DNA of 64,000 nt from Nocardia seriolae NBRC 15557 (GTDB taxonomy: Bacteria > Actinomycetota > Actinomycetes > Mycobacteriales > Mycobacteriaceae). The stretch covers positions 1 through 64,000 of the forward strand of contig NZ_BJWY01000024.1 of the NCBI RefSeq assembly GCF_007990715.1. Reading direction: 5' to 3'. A program made the position numbers and the translations under genes. The notes below the pieces were generated by a model. The model ran no database searches. It was not told where the DNA came from and saw nothing but the letters and a program-made list of their open reading frames with translations. Of this stretch, positions 19,414-27,977 are shown in pieces (position 1 is the stretch's first letter; the number at the start of each line of letters is the position of its first letter).

Positions 19414-20067
19414 ATGCCCACCCTGACCCACCACGACAAGATCGCCGTGCTCGACCTCGGCGACACCGAGAACCGCTTCGCCCCCGAGCTTCTCACCGAG
19501 ATCGGCACCCACCTCGACACCGTTCTCGCCGACGGCAGCCAAGCCCTGATCACCACCGCCACCGGCAAGTTCTACTCCAACGGACTGGATCTGGACTGGC
19601 TCTCCGCGCACGGGGAACGCGCCGAATGGTATGTCGCGCAGGTGCAGTCGCTGCTGGCGCGCCTGCTCACCTTCCCCATGCCGACCGCGGCCGCGCTCAA
19701 CGGGCACGCCTTCGGTGCCGGGGCCATGCTCGCCATCGCCCACGACTACCGGGTCATGCGCGCCGACCGCGGATTCTTCTGCTTCCCCGAAGCCGACATC
19801 CGCATCCCGTTCACCCGCGGCATGGCCGCGCTCATCCAGGCCAAACTCACCCCGAAGACCGCCATCGCGGCCATGACCACCGCCCGCCGCTACGGCGGCC
19901 CCGACGCCCTGGCCGTCGACCTGGTCGACGCCACCGCCGAGGCCGAGACGCTCACCGCGGCCGCGCTGGGCATCCTGGGCCCGATCGGGGCCAAGGATCA
20001 GGCGACTCTCACGGCGATCAAGTCCACCATGTTCGCCCCCGCCGTCGCCGCCCTGGCCGACGCCTGA
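19414..20067 (+). CDS. Enoyl-CoA hydratase/isomerase family protein
   Basis: 217 residues, shorter than the usual 255. GGAAGGA precedes the ATG. Crotonase-fold elements seen: TTATGKFYSNGLDLDWLSAH (first oxyanion loop), LNGHAFGAGAMLAIAHDYRVMRADRGFF (second oxyanion Gly), FPEADIRIPFTRGM (the position that holds the second Glu or its substitute in hydratases). The C-terminal helices used for trimer assembly are shortened. The family covers hydratases, isomerases and other acyl-CoA enzymes, so the reaction is not fixed. It is co-transcribed with the TetR repressor. Confidence 0.85.
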   Translation: MPTLTHHDKIAVLDLGDTENRFAPELLTEIGTHLDTVLADGSQALITTATGKFYSNGLDLDWLSAHGERAEWYVAQVQSLLARLLTFPMPTAAALNGHAFGAGAMLAIAHDYRVMRADRGFFCFPEADIRIPFTRGMAALIQAKLTPKTAIAAMTTARRYGGPDALAVDLVDATAEAETLTAAALGILGPIGAKDQATLTAIKSTMFAPAVAALADA

Positions 20068-20087
20068 CCCGACACCCGCACTCCCGC

Positions 20088-20122
20088 GCCGCCCGGCCCG
20101 ATCACCCGCGGCGGGCCGGCGG
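20088..20122. terminator. Terminator between convergent operons
   Basis: GCCGCCCGGCCCG can pair with CGGGCCGGCGG, with one bulge. It lies between the crotonase stop (20067) and the response-regulator stop (20126). Confidence 0.5.
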
Positions 20123-20125
20123 TGC

Positions 20126-20767
20126 TCAGTGCGCCCGGCCGACCGCGAACACCGCCAGGCGCACCCGGTTGTCGCACCCGGTCTTGTCCATCAGACGAGC
20201 CAGATGCTTCTTGACCGTCGTCACCCCCAGATGCAGGCGATCGGCGATCTCGCCATTGCTGAACCCTTCACCCACCAATGCCAGCACCTCGGCCTCGCGG
20301 GCGGTCAGATCGACTGCGGCAGTAGCGGATCCGGGCGGGGATCCGGGTGCGTCGATCGCGCGCGCGACCAGCCGGCGCAGCAGCGGCGGGGAGAACAACA
20401 GCTCCCCGTCGAGCACCCGCCCGAGCGCGGCCACCAGCGCCTCGGGCTCGGTGTCCTTCACCAGATACCCGCTCGCGCCCGCCGCCAGCGCCGGGAACAG
20501 ATGCTCGTCATCGTCGAAGGTGGTCAGCACCAACACCTTCGGGGCCGACGGGCCCGCCACGATCGCCCGCGTCGCCGCCACCCCGTCCATGCCCGGCATC
20601 CGCAGATCCATCAACACCAGATCCGGTGACAACTGCGCGGCCGCCCGCACCGCGGTCACCCCGTCGGCGGCCTCACCGACCACCCGCAACCCCGGCGTCG
20701 CCTCCACCAGCATCGCCAGCCCCGCCCGCACCAGACGCTGATCATCGACCAGCAACACCCCGATCAC
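20126..20767 (-). CDS. NarL/LuxR-type response regulator
   Basis: 213 residues from GTG 20767. The receiver domain has LLVDDQ (acidic pocket), the phospho-acceptor Asp in LVLMDLRMPGMDG near residue 53, Thr in VLTTF and Lys in YLVKD. A LuxR-type helix-turn-helix closes the protein: LTAREAEVLALVGEGFSNGE, IADRLHLGVTTVKKHLARLM. The start overlaps the kinase stop by 4 nt (GTGA), so the two are translationally coupled as one two-component system. Targets are unknown; the divergent multicopper oxidase is a candidate by position only. Confidence 0.93.
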   Translation of the reverse strand: MIGVLLVDDQRLVRAGLAMLVEATPGLRVVGEAADGVTAVRAAAQLSPDLVLMDLRMPGMDGVAATRAIVAGPSAPKVLVLTTFDDDEHLFPALAAGASGYLVKDTEPEALVAALGRVLDGELLFSPPLLRRLVARAIDAPGSPPGSATAAVDLTAREAEVLALVGEGFSNGEIADRLHLGVTTVKKHLARLMDKTGCDNRVRLAVFAVGRAH

Positions 20768-22083
20768 CGCGACCCCCGCCCCGCCGCCCGCGCAACCGCT
20801 GCCGCCCGCGCAACCGCTGCCGACTCACCGGCCCGTGTCGCCTCCGGAACGCTTGGGTGCGCACCGGATTGCGCATCGAACTCCGCACCGCATTGCGTGC
20901 CGGATTCCGCACCGAATCGCGTAACGGATTGCGTGCCGTCCGCCGTAGCCGCAGTGGCGCAGACCGCGGGCAGGTGCGCCTGGACCAGCCACCGATCACC
21001 GCGCGCACCGGCGTGCAGGGAGCCACCGGCCAGCACCGCCCGCTCACCCATCCCGATCAGGCCGTGCCCGGGCGGACCCGCCGCCGCGGCGACAGCGTTG
21101 CCGACCCGGACCGCCACACCGGATTCGGTGCGCGCCACCGCGATCCACACCGGCCGGCCGCGGTCGGCGTGCTTCATCACATTGGTCAGCGACTCCTGCA
21201 CCAGCCGCAGCAGCGTCAGCCGCGCGATCGCGTCCAGACCCTCGAGGCGCGTGGCGATCTCGGCATCCACGCGCAACCCGCCCCGGCGCACCCGCTCGAC
21301 CGCTGCGGCGATCTCGGCGCGCACCATCTCGGCATCGAGCAGCGGCGCCGCGCCCAGGCCCGGATCGCGCAGCCCCGCCAGCAGCCGCCGGATATCGGTG
21401 AGCGCGCCCGAGGCGGTGCCACCCACATCGTCGAGCACCTCGCCCACCCGCGGATCGGGGTCAGCGAGCACCCGGCGAGCCACCTTGACCCGCAACACGA
21501 TCGAGGCCATGTGGTGGGCGACCAGATCGTGCAGCTCGCGCGCCATCGCCGCGCGCTCCTCGGCGCGCGCCCGCAACCCGGCCTCGGCCGCGCGCGCCGC
21601 CAGGCTCGCCGTCAACTGCCGCTGCCCGCGCAGATACAAACCCGCCAGCAGCGGCAACCCGACATAGGCGGCCGCCGCCACGAACGTCGCCCCACGCCAG
21701 AACGTCGGCGCGTGCCCACCCCAATGCCCGCCCACCCACGCCAGCGCCCACGCCGCCGACACCGCCACGCTCGCGCGCCGGCCACCGCGCGCCACCGCCT
21801 CCACCAACCCCAGCGCACCCAGATACGGCACCAGCTCCGAAGGCCCCCACGCCGGAATCACGAACATCCCCGCCGCCAGCCCCGACAGGCTCAGCGACAT
21901 CGCCAGCGGCCATCGATCACCGATCGCGAACACCACACCCGCCGCCACCGCCAGCAGCCAGTACACCGGCGGCACCCGGTACTCGCCCGGGAACGTGCTC
22001 GCCGCCAACACCACCGGGATCAGCGCCAGCGGCAGCCACCGCACCGCCCTCCAGCCCAGCCCCCGGCCACCGACATCGATCAC
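20764..22083 (-). CDS. Membrane sensor histidine kinase (HisKA_3 type)
   Basis: 439 residues from GTG 22083; the open frame reaches further up, but that part is the antisense of the divergent oxidase gene. Five or six N-terminal hydrophobic segments, a coiled-coil stretch (SLAARAAEAGLRARAEERAA), the phospho-acceptor box MARELHDLVAHHMASIV with His near residue 205, an N-box ESLTNVMKHA and a G-box HGLIGMGERA. It pairs with the overlapping response regulator. The last 60 residues are odd: after LVQAHLPAVCA come three degenerate 8-residue repeats and a doubled VARAAA, encoded by 24-bp and 18-bp tandem repeats. The signal is unknown. Confidence 0.9.
   Translation of the reverse strand: MIDVGGRGLGWRAVRWLPLALIPVVLAASTFPGEYRVPPVYWLLAVAAGVVFAIGDRWPLAMSLSLSGLAAGMFVIPAWGPSELVPYLGALGLVEAVARGGRRASVAVSAAWALAWVGGHWGGHAPTFWRGATFVAAAAYVGLPLLAGLYLRGQRQLTASLAARAAEAGLRARAEERAAMARELHDLVAHHMASIVLRVKVARRVLADPDPRVGEVLDDVGGTASGALTDIRRLLAGLRDPGLGAAPLLDAEMVRAEIAAAVERVRRGGLRVDAEIATRLEGLDAIARLTLLRLVQESLTNVMKHADRGRPVWIAVARTESGVAVRVGNAVAAAAGPPGHGLIGMGERAVLAGGSLHAGARGDRWLVQAHLPAVCATAATADGTQSVTRFGAESGTQCGAEFDAQSGAHPSVPEATRAGESAAVARAAAVARAAGRGSR
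20783..20818. repeat. Perfect 18-bp tandem duplication
   Basis: GCCGCCCGCGCAACCGCT at 20783-20800 and again at 20801-20818, encoding a doubled AVARAA in the kinase tail. Confidence 0.9.
20860..20931. repeat. Degenerate 24-bp tandem repeat, three units
   Basis: Units of 24 bp begin CGCACCGG, CGCACCGC and CGCACCGA at 20860, 20884 and 20908. They encode 8-residue repeats ending in GA in the kinase C-terminal tail. Confidence 0.75.
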
Positions 22084-22264
22084 GAATCCACCGTAGAGAA
22101 CCCGCGGCCCGCCCGGCACACACGGGTCGCGATAGCACACGGCTCGCCCCGCCACAAGACTCCCGTGGCCGCGATCGGGCCGCCGAACGCGGCCTCCGGG
22201 AGGACTCGCGGCGCCCGCGCACCCAGCAGGGTGGAGTCGACGCACCGACCCGAGGAGCAAACCC

Positions 22265-23809
22265 GTGATCTCGCGACGACGCCTGCTCGCCACCGCCGCC
22301 GCCCTGCCCCTGGCCCTGACCGCCACCGGCGGCACCCGCACCACCCCCGCACCCGCCACCCGGGCGCTGCCCATCCCGCCCTTGGACCCGGGCCGCCTCG
22401 ACGCCGCGGGCGTGCGGCACTTCACCCTCACCGCCCGCGCCGGGCACAGCCGGATCCGAACCGACACCCTCACCCCCACCTGGGGATACAACGGGTCGAT
22501 CCTCGGGCCGACGCTGCGCGCGCGACGCGGGGAGAGCGCCTCGCTCACCGTCACCAACACCCTGCCCGAAGCGACCAGCGTGCACTGGCACGGCATGCAC
22601 GTACCCGCCGCCGCCGACGGCGGACCCCACCAGATGATCGCCCCCGGCGCCACCTGGACCCCGCAATGGCGCATCGACCAGCCCGCCGCCACCCTCTGGT
22701 ACCACCCACACCCGCACGGCGCCACCGAGAAACACGTCTACCGCGGACTGGCCGGACTGTTCTACCTCGACGACGACCTGTCCGACGGCCTGGATCTGCC
22801 GCACCGCTACGGCATCGACGACCTCCCCGTCGTCGTGGCCGACGCCCGCTTCACCCCCGACGGTCGCCTGGACGAAACACCCACCGGCAGTTACGGATTG
22901 CTCGGCGACACCCTCACCGTCAACGGCGCCGTCCCCGGCCACCACGACCTGCCCGCCACCCGCGCCCGCCTGCGCCTGCTCAACGGAACCTGCAGCCGCG
23001 TACTGAATCTCGGCTTCACCGACGACCGCGGCTTCACGCTGATCGCCACCGACGGCGGACTGCTGCCCACCCCGGTAGCGCTGACCCGCCTGCATCTGAG
23101 CCCCGGCGAACGCGCCGAGATCACCGTCGAACTCACCCCCGGATCCGCTGCCGCGCTGCACGCCTTGCCCGTCACCGCCCGCACCGGCATCGACCGCCCC
23201 GAACGCTTCGGCTTCGACGACAGCTTCGAGGTCCTCACCCTGCGCGCCACCCCCGACGCGCCCGCGTCCCCCGCGCTGCCCGCCACCCTGGCCACCTTGC
23301 CGCCCGTGGATACCGGCCAACCGGTCACGCGCGGTTTCGATCTCGAATGGTTCATGATCAACGGCGCGAAGATGGACATGAACCGCATCGACCTGACCAT
23401 CCCCACCGGCGCCACCGAAATCTGGGCCGTGACCAACCGCGAGGACTGGCCCCACAACTTCCACGTCCACGACACCCGATTCCGCATCCGCGCCATCGAC
23501 GCCACCCCGCCACCGCCACACCTGGCCGGATGGAAGGATACCGTCTACACCGAACCCGGCCGCACCTACGAACTGGCCCTGCGCTTCACCGGACCCGCCG
23601 ACGCCGCCCACCCGTACATGTACCACTGCCACCTGCTCCACCACGAAGACAAGGGCATGATGGGCCAATTCCTCATCCTCGACCCCGGCCAGGCACCCGC
23701 CTTCACCCCCACACCCATGGACGGCCACCCGATGCCCATGGGCGACAACGGCTCCGGCGCCACACGCGGGATGAACGGCACCGAGGCCGATCCACATTCG
23801 AGCCACTGA
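22265..23809 (+). CDS. Multicopper oxidase (CueO/laccase-like), Tat-exported
   Basis: 514 residues from GTG 22265 with GAGGAG 7 nt upstream. The N-terminus SRRRLLATAAALPLALTA is a twin-arginine signal. All four copper motifs are present: SVHWHGMHVP, LWYHPHPHG, WPHNFHVHDTRF and MYHCHLLHHEDKGMM, giving the T1 Cys-His-Met site and the trinuclear cluster. A short His/Met-rich tail (PMDGHPMPMGDNG ... HSSH) could bind extra copper. It would oxidise Cu(I), Fe(II) or phenols outside the cell. It is divergent from the kinase-regulator pair across a 181-bp gap, and nearly abuts the convergent hydrolase gene (9 nt). Confidence 0.95.
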   Translation: MISRRRLLATAAALPLALTATGGTRTTPAPATRALPIPPLDPGRLDAAGVRHFTLTARAGHSRIRTDTLTPTWGYNGSILGPTLRARRGESASLTVTNTLPEATSVHWHGMHVPAAADGGPHQMIAPGATWTPQWRIDQPAATLWYHPHPHGATEKHVYRGLAGLFYLDDDLSDGLDLPHRYGIDDLPVVVADARFTPDGRLDETPTGSYGLLGDTLTVNGAVPGHHDLPATRARLRLLNGTCSRVLNLGFTDDRGFTLIATDGGLLPTPVALTRLHLSPGERAEITVELTPGSAAALHALPVTARTGIDRPERFGFDDSFEVLTLRATPDAPASPALPATLATLPPVDTGQPVTRGFDLEWFMINGAKMDMNRIDLTIPTGATEIWAVTNREDWPHNFHVHDTRFRIRAIDATPPPPHLAGWKDTVYTEPGRTYELALRFTGPADAAHPYMYHCHLLHHEDKGMMGQFLILDPGQAPAFTPTPMDGHPMPMGDNGSGATRGMNGTEADPHSSH

Positions 23810-23818
23810 CCCCGGCGG

Positions 23819-24721
23819 TCAGCGTGGCGCGCGGGCCGCCCGTAGGTGCGGTATCACCCACTGCGCCACCGCATCCGGACGCTCGGCTTGGAGGAAATGC
23901 CCGCAGCCGGGCAGCTGCGCATGCCGCGCGCCCGCATGCTCGGCCAGCACCCGTTGCAGTGGCGGGGACATACAGCCGTCGCGCGACCCGGCCAGCGCCA
24001 GCGTCGGCAGCGGCGCCGCAGCCGCCAGCAACACCGTGTTGAACTCCCGAGTCGCACTGCGGCCCACCGTGAACAGCGACCGGTAATAGCGCGTCGCCGC
24101 CCACGCCATCGTCGCATCGGTGAACACGGCTGCGGTGGGCGCGAACTCGGCGTCGGTGAACGCCCAGCCCGGCGACCAGCGCCGCCACAGACCCCGCACG
24201 AACGCCGCGTCCCGCCGTGTCAGCAACCGCGGCGAATACCCCGACTGCATCACCGGGATGTAGGACGACAACACCAGCTGACGCGGCAACCACCGCCACA
24301 TCCCCGGCGCGAGACCGCCACCGAAGGGCGGAATCGCCAACAGCGTCAACGACTCCCACCGGCCCGGATCCTGCTTGGCCAGGATCATCGCCGCGAACGC
24401 GCCCCAGTCGTGGCCCACCAGATGCGTGGGCGGGCCACCCAGCTCCCGATGCCAGGCCGCCACATCCGCGCTCACCGCCATCGGGTCATAGCGCGCCGAG
24501 CGCGACGCCGAGCCCGGGGTGTAACCGCGCAGCCACGGCGCCAGCACCTGAAAACCCGCCGCCACCAACCGCGGAATCAGCCCGTCCCAGGTGTGGGGGG
24601 TATCGGGAAACCCGTGCAGCAGCATCACCATCGGGGCCCCGGCCGGGCCGAAATGGCGTGCGGTCAAAGTGAGCCCGTCACGCCGCAGGGTGCGCGTGGA
24701 CTCGAGCAGATCCGATGTCAT
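23819..24721 (-). CDS. Alpha/beta hydrolase, epoxide hydrolase-like
   Basis: 300 residues from ATG 24721 (MTSDLLESTRT), with GAGGAA 7 nt upstream. Oxyanion motif LLHGFPDTPHTWDG (HGxP), nucleophile elbow LVGHDWGAF with Asp rather than Ser as nucleophile (epoxide hydrolase and haloalkane dehalogenase type), lid residues with Tyr in SSYIPVMQ, and catalytic His in GCGHFLQAERPD. The Asp nucleophile plus HGxP loop favour an epoxide hydrolase. The acid may be the Asp in SRDGCMS. It is followed by the crotonase gene in the same direction upstream, with a 41-nt gap, so they may share a transcript. Confidence 0.85.
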   Translation of the reverse strand: MTSDLLESTRTLRRDGLTLTARHFGPAGAPMVMLLHGFPDTPHTWDGLIPRLVAAGFQVLAPWLRGYTPGSASRSARYDPMAVSADVAAWHRELGGPPTHLVGHDWGAFAAMILAKQDPGRWESLTLLAIPPFGGGLAPGMWRWLPRQLVLSSYIPVMQSGYSPRLLTRRDAAFVRGLWRRWSPGWAFTDAEFAPTAAVFTDATMAWAATRYYRSLFTVGRSATREFNTVLLAAAAPLPTLALAGSRDGCMSPPLQRVLAEHAGARHAQLPGCGHFLQAERPDAVAQWVIPHLRAARAPR

Positions 24722-24762
24722 GACCGTTCCTCGATGCTCCCTCGCCGGGACTCGCCGCCCGG

Positions 24763-25773
24763 TCAGCGGCCCCGCCACAGCGGCGGACGCTTCTCCACGA
24801 ACGCGCGCATGCCCTCCCCGGCATCGGCCGACGACAAGGCCGCCGCCGCGACCTGGCCCTGCTTGGCGAACGCCTCGGCCACCGACCAATCCGGGGCCTG
24901 TTCGATGATCTGCTTGGAGGCATCGATACTCAACGGGGCATTGACCGCGATCCGCTCGGCCAGCGCCAGCGCCGCCTCGAGCGCCCGCCCGGGCTCGGCC
25001 ACCGCATTGATCAGCCCGATCTGCGCGGCGCGGGCCGCGCTGATGGGGTCACCGGTCAACGCCAGCTCCATCGCGATCGCACGCGGCAGCCGCTGCGACA
25101 GCCGTAGCACCCCGCCGCCCACCGCCACCAGCCCGCGCTTGACCTCGGGGATACCGAAGGTCGAATCCGCCGCCGCCACAATCAGATCCGCGGCCAACGC
25201 CAGCTCGCAGCCACCGGCCAGCGCCGGACCCTCCACCGCCGCGATCAGCGGTTTGCGCGGCGGCTGCGACACGATGCCCAGAATGCCGCGCCGCTCGGTC
25301 ACCGGCACCTCACCGCGCGCGGCCGCCTTGAGATCCATTCCGGCACTGAAGAACCCGCCCGCACCGGTCAGGATCGCGATCCGCGCGTCCGGATCGGCGT
25401 CGAAGGCATCGACGGCCCGTTCGAGCCCGACCGCCGTCGCCAGATCGATCGCATTGCGCACCCGCGGCCGGTTGATGGTGATGATCATGACCGGCCCGCG
25501 CCGCTCGATGAGCACCGGAGCCGGTGGCGGAGGCGGCAACTCGACCCGGCCCGCACCCGCCGTGGCCGGCCCGGCGGCCCCGGCCGCGGGGGTGAGGGTG
25601 TCGCCGTCGACGGTGACCGGCAGGCCCAGCCAGTCGTCCTCGGCGAGGGTGCCCAGCACGCCGGAATCGGTGCAGCGCAGCAGGACGCGCTCACCGGCCG
25701 GGGTCAGCGCGCTCACGATCGCCGCCTCCGGGTGGCCGTCGCGGCCGTAGGGCAGGGTGTAGGCCTCCACCAC
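24763..25773 (-). CDS. Thiolase C-terminal OB domain fused to crotonase (downstream half of an interrupted gene)
   Basis: 336 residues if started at GTG 25773. The first 60 residues (AYTLPYGRDGHPEAAIVSAL ... LLRCTD) are the C-terminal OB-fold domain that belongs to the thiolase encoded just upstream. A Pro-rich linker (LPPPPPAPVL) leads into a complete enoyl-CoA hydratase domain of about 250 residues: NRPRVRNAIDLAT, ILTGAGGFFSAGMDLKA (oxyanion), VEGPALAGGCELALAADL and FGIPEVKRGLVAVGGGV. The upstream thiolase ends in TAG only 15 codons before this GTG and in the same frame; without that codon the two would be one protein of about 1,010 residues. Whether the GTG is used is uncertain, since its ribosome site is weak. 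Confidence 0.8.
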   Translation of the reverse strand: MVEAYTLPYGRDGHPEAAIVSALTPAGERVLLRCTDSGVLGTLAEDDWLGLPVTVDGDTLTPAAGAAGPATAGAGRVELPPPPPAPVLIERRGPVMIITINRPRVRNAIDLATAVGLERAVDAFDADPDARIAILTGAGGFFSAGMDLKAAARGEVPVTERRGILGIVSQPPRKPLIAAVEGPALAGGCELALAADLIVAAADSTFGIPEVKRGLVAVGGGVLRLSQRLPRAIAMELALTGDPISAARAAQIGLINAVAEPGRALEAALALAERIAVNAPLSIDASKQIIEQAPDWSVAEAFAKQGQVAAAALSSADAGEGMRAFVEKRPPLWRGR

Positions 25774-25815
25774 CGCCTCGCCGGTGTATCCGGTGCGGGC
25801 CGGGCGGGCCGGGGG

Positions 25816-27792
25816 CTACTCGATGACCGGGGTCAGATGCCGGTAGGCCCGCCGCGGTGGCGTCGCCGAATACACTCCGAGCGCGTGCTTGGTCAGATAC
25901 CAGCCCAATGAGGTGGCCAGGCCGAAGGATTCGGGTTCGGCGCGCAACCGCTGCACCAGGCTCGCCACCGCGTGCCCGCCGTAGTTGTTGCCCGGCCCGC
26001 CGCCGAAGCTCAGCCCGCCGGTCACCGACAGCGGGCGTTTCGGATCGTCGACGGGCAGCCCCAGCTCCCGCGCGGCGATCTGCACCGCCACCGGGAAACA
26101 CGCGTACAGGTCCACGTGGGCCAGCTCGTCCGCGGTGATGCCCGCGTGGTCGAGCACCGCCGCGCCCAGCGCGCGAATGGCCGGGGACGCCGCCAGTTCG
26201 GCGCGCTCGCTCACGAACCACTCGTCGGTGCCCGAGGCGCCCGCGTGCAGGAACACCCACTTGTCCTGCGGCACCCCGGCGGCCTCGGCGGCCGCCGCGC
26301 TGGCCACGATGATGCCCGAGGCCATGTCCACGGCCAGATTCGCGCATTCGAGCTTGGTGTAGGGCGCCGAGACCATGCGGTTGGCGTCGGTGACCGTCGC
26401 GATCTCGGCCGCGGAGAACTCCCGCCGCTGCCAGGCATACCGGTTGCCCGCCGCCACCGCCGACAGCCGCGCCCACAACTCGGCCACCGCGACCGCGTGC
26501 TCGGCGAGCGTGCGCCCCAACCGGTGCCGGTTCGCCGACTCGAGCAGCGCGTACATGTTGATCGGCGCCTGCAACCCCACCGCGGCCTCCGCGGCATTGT
26601 TGGCGGGCTTGTCGATCCCCACCGTCCGCGTCGGCGCCACCGCCGAATCCTGTGTCGGCCAATCCAAGTCGATGCCCGCGCGCTGCGCGGCCGCCTGCGT
26701 GGCACCGGCCTCGGCGCCGGTCACCAGCACCAGCTCGTAGTCCCCGGCCGCGATCGCCGCCGCGGCCTCGTTGAGCACCAGCTGCCCGCCGTCCCCGCCG
26801 AAGGGGCTTGACTGCACCGTGTCCACCGGACCCGCCCCGACCGCCGCGGCCACCAGCGCACCCAGATCCCGGTACTGCCAGGAGGTCGGCGCGACCGCGA
26901 ACACCGCGTCCGCGGCCCGCAACAGCCGATCCCCGGCCCCGGCATCGGCGGCCGCGGCCCGCAACGCCGCCACCGCCAGCTGCGCCGGATCGGCATACGA
27001 GGCATCGGGGCTGCGTTCCACCACCTGCCCGACCCCGATCAGCACCGGCGTCGTCGGCGCCAGCACCACCCCCGACGCGCGATGCCGCACCGCCTTGGGC
27101 GCACCCCGCTCACCCGACGCGCCACCGGCACCGGCGGTGGCCAGCGCACCGGGCAACGCGGCCAGGGAATCCCGCAGCGAATCACCCAGCGCCCGCGCCA
27201 CCGTCGCACCCAGCGGACCCTCGATCGGCTGCCCCGACAACCCGGCATCGACGAACACCACCGACCCCGGCCCGCGTGCAGTCACCGTGATCCACAAACC
27301 CAGGCTCAGCCCCTGCGGGCCGCGCCCGCGCAACCCCAGCCCGCGCTCGCTCACCTCGGTGACCGTCCACGCCACATCCGCCGGAATCCCCATGAACTTG
27401 ACCGCTTGGGTGTAGGCGACGCCCACCGCCGCCGCGCCCGGCGCGTCCCCGCGCCAGCCCGCATGGAACACCACCCATTCGGGCAGCCGCCCCAGCTGCG
27501 CCAGATACCCCAGCGTCACCGCCGCACCGGTGTCGAGCTCGCGGTGGGCGTGCGCGGTGCGCGTGTAGTCGGCCAGCCCCGCGGGCAGCTCGTGCGCGGC
27601 CGGGACCGCCGTCTCCGATTGCCCACCGCGGCCGGTGAATCCGGCGATCAGTTCGCGCACGATGCGCGGATCGCGGCGCACACTGTCGAGCAGCTGACCG
27701 CTCGCGCGCAACTGTCGGCGTACCCCCGCGCTGCGGTCGAGTCCCTGCTCGACCACCGCACGCAACCGCTGCAATCCCGGCACCGCTGTCAC
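25816..27792 (-). CDS. SRPBCC-thiolase fusion (upstream half of an interrupted gene)
   Basis: 658 residues from GTG 27792 with GGAGG 6 nt upstream. Residues 1-235 are an SRPBCC (START-like) domain with helices first and then HAHRELDTGAAV, LPEWVVFHAGWRG, VAWTVTEVSERGLGLRGRG and GSVVFVDAGLSGQPIEGPLG. Residues 250-658 are a SCP2-type thiolase: TPVLIGVGQVVER, then a degenerate nucleophile region VDTVQSSPFGGDGGQLVLNE without the usual Cys, YACFPVAVQIAAR and GGLSFGGGPGNNYGGHA with the catalytic His. It ends HLTPVIE then TAG. In this family an OB-fold tail normally follows; here that tail is in frame beyond the stop. Acyl-CoA chemistry is likely, but the missing Cys argues against classic thiolysis. 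Confidence 0.82.
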   Translation of the reverse strand: MTAVPGLQRLRAVVEQGLDRSAGVRRQLRASGQLLDSVRRDPRIVRELIAGFTGRGGQSETAVPAAHELPAGLADYTRTAHAHRELDTGAAVTLGYLAQLGRLPEWVVFHAGWRGDAPGAAAVGVAYTQAVKFMGIPADVAWTVTEVSERGLGLRGRGPQGLSLGLWITVTARGPGSVVFVDAGLSGQPIEGPLGATVARALGDSLRDSLAALPGALATAGAGGASGERGAPKAVRHRASGVVLAPTTPVLIGVGQVVERSPDASYADPAQLAVAALRAAAADAGAGDRLLRAADAVFAVAPTSWQYRDLGALVAAAVGAGPVDTVQSSPFGGDGGQLVLNEAAAAIAAGDYELVLVTGAEAGATQAAAQRAGIDLDWPTQDSAVAPTRTVGIDKPANNAAEAAVGLQAPINMYALLESANRHRLGRTLAEHAVAVAELWARLSAVAAGNRYAWQRREFSAAEIATVTDANRMVSAPYTKLECANLAVDMASGIIVASAAAAEAAGVPQDKWVFLHAGASGTDEWFVSERAELAASPAIRALGAAVLDHAGITADELAHVDLYACFPVAVQIAARELGLPVDDPKRPLSVTGGLSFGGGPGNNYGGHAVASLVQRLRAEPESFGLATSLGWYLTKHALGVYSATPPRRAYRHLTPVIE

Positions 27793-27977
27793 GGTCCACC
27801 TCCTCGCTGAGGATCCCAGAACACCATCCGGCCCTCACGGTACGGCCGCGCACCACCCACGGGAAGACAGAACCGTGGTTTACGTCAGACTTCGCGCACC
27901 CGCGCGATCCACACCAGCGCGTCCACCCCGCCACCGGCAAGGGAACACCTGCGGTTCGCGGGTACTCACCACAGCGC

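Noticed and set aside
20347..24042. 1231-codon plus-strand frame
   Set aside because: Runs antisense to the two-component genes and out of frame through the multicopper oxidase; composition is Arg/Pro/His-rich nonsense.
18080..27960. Shared 17-mer AACACCTGCGG(C/T)TCGCG at about 18085 and 27947
   Set aside because: One copy is inside a coding region and only a single short match is seen; chance or codon bias is sufficient.
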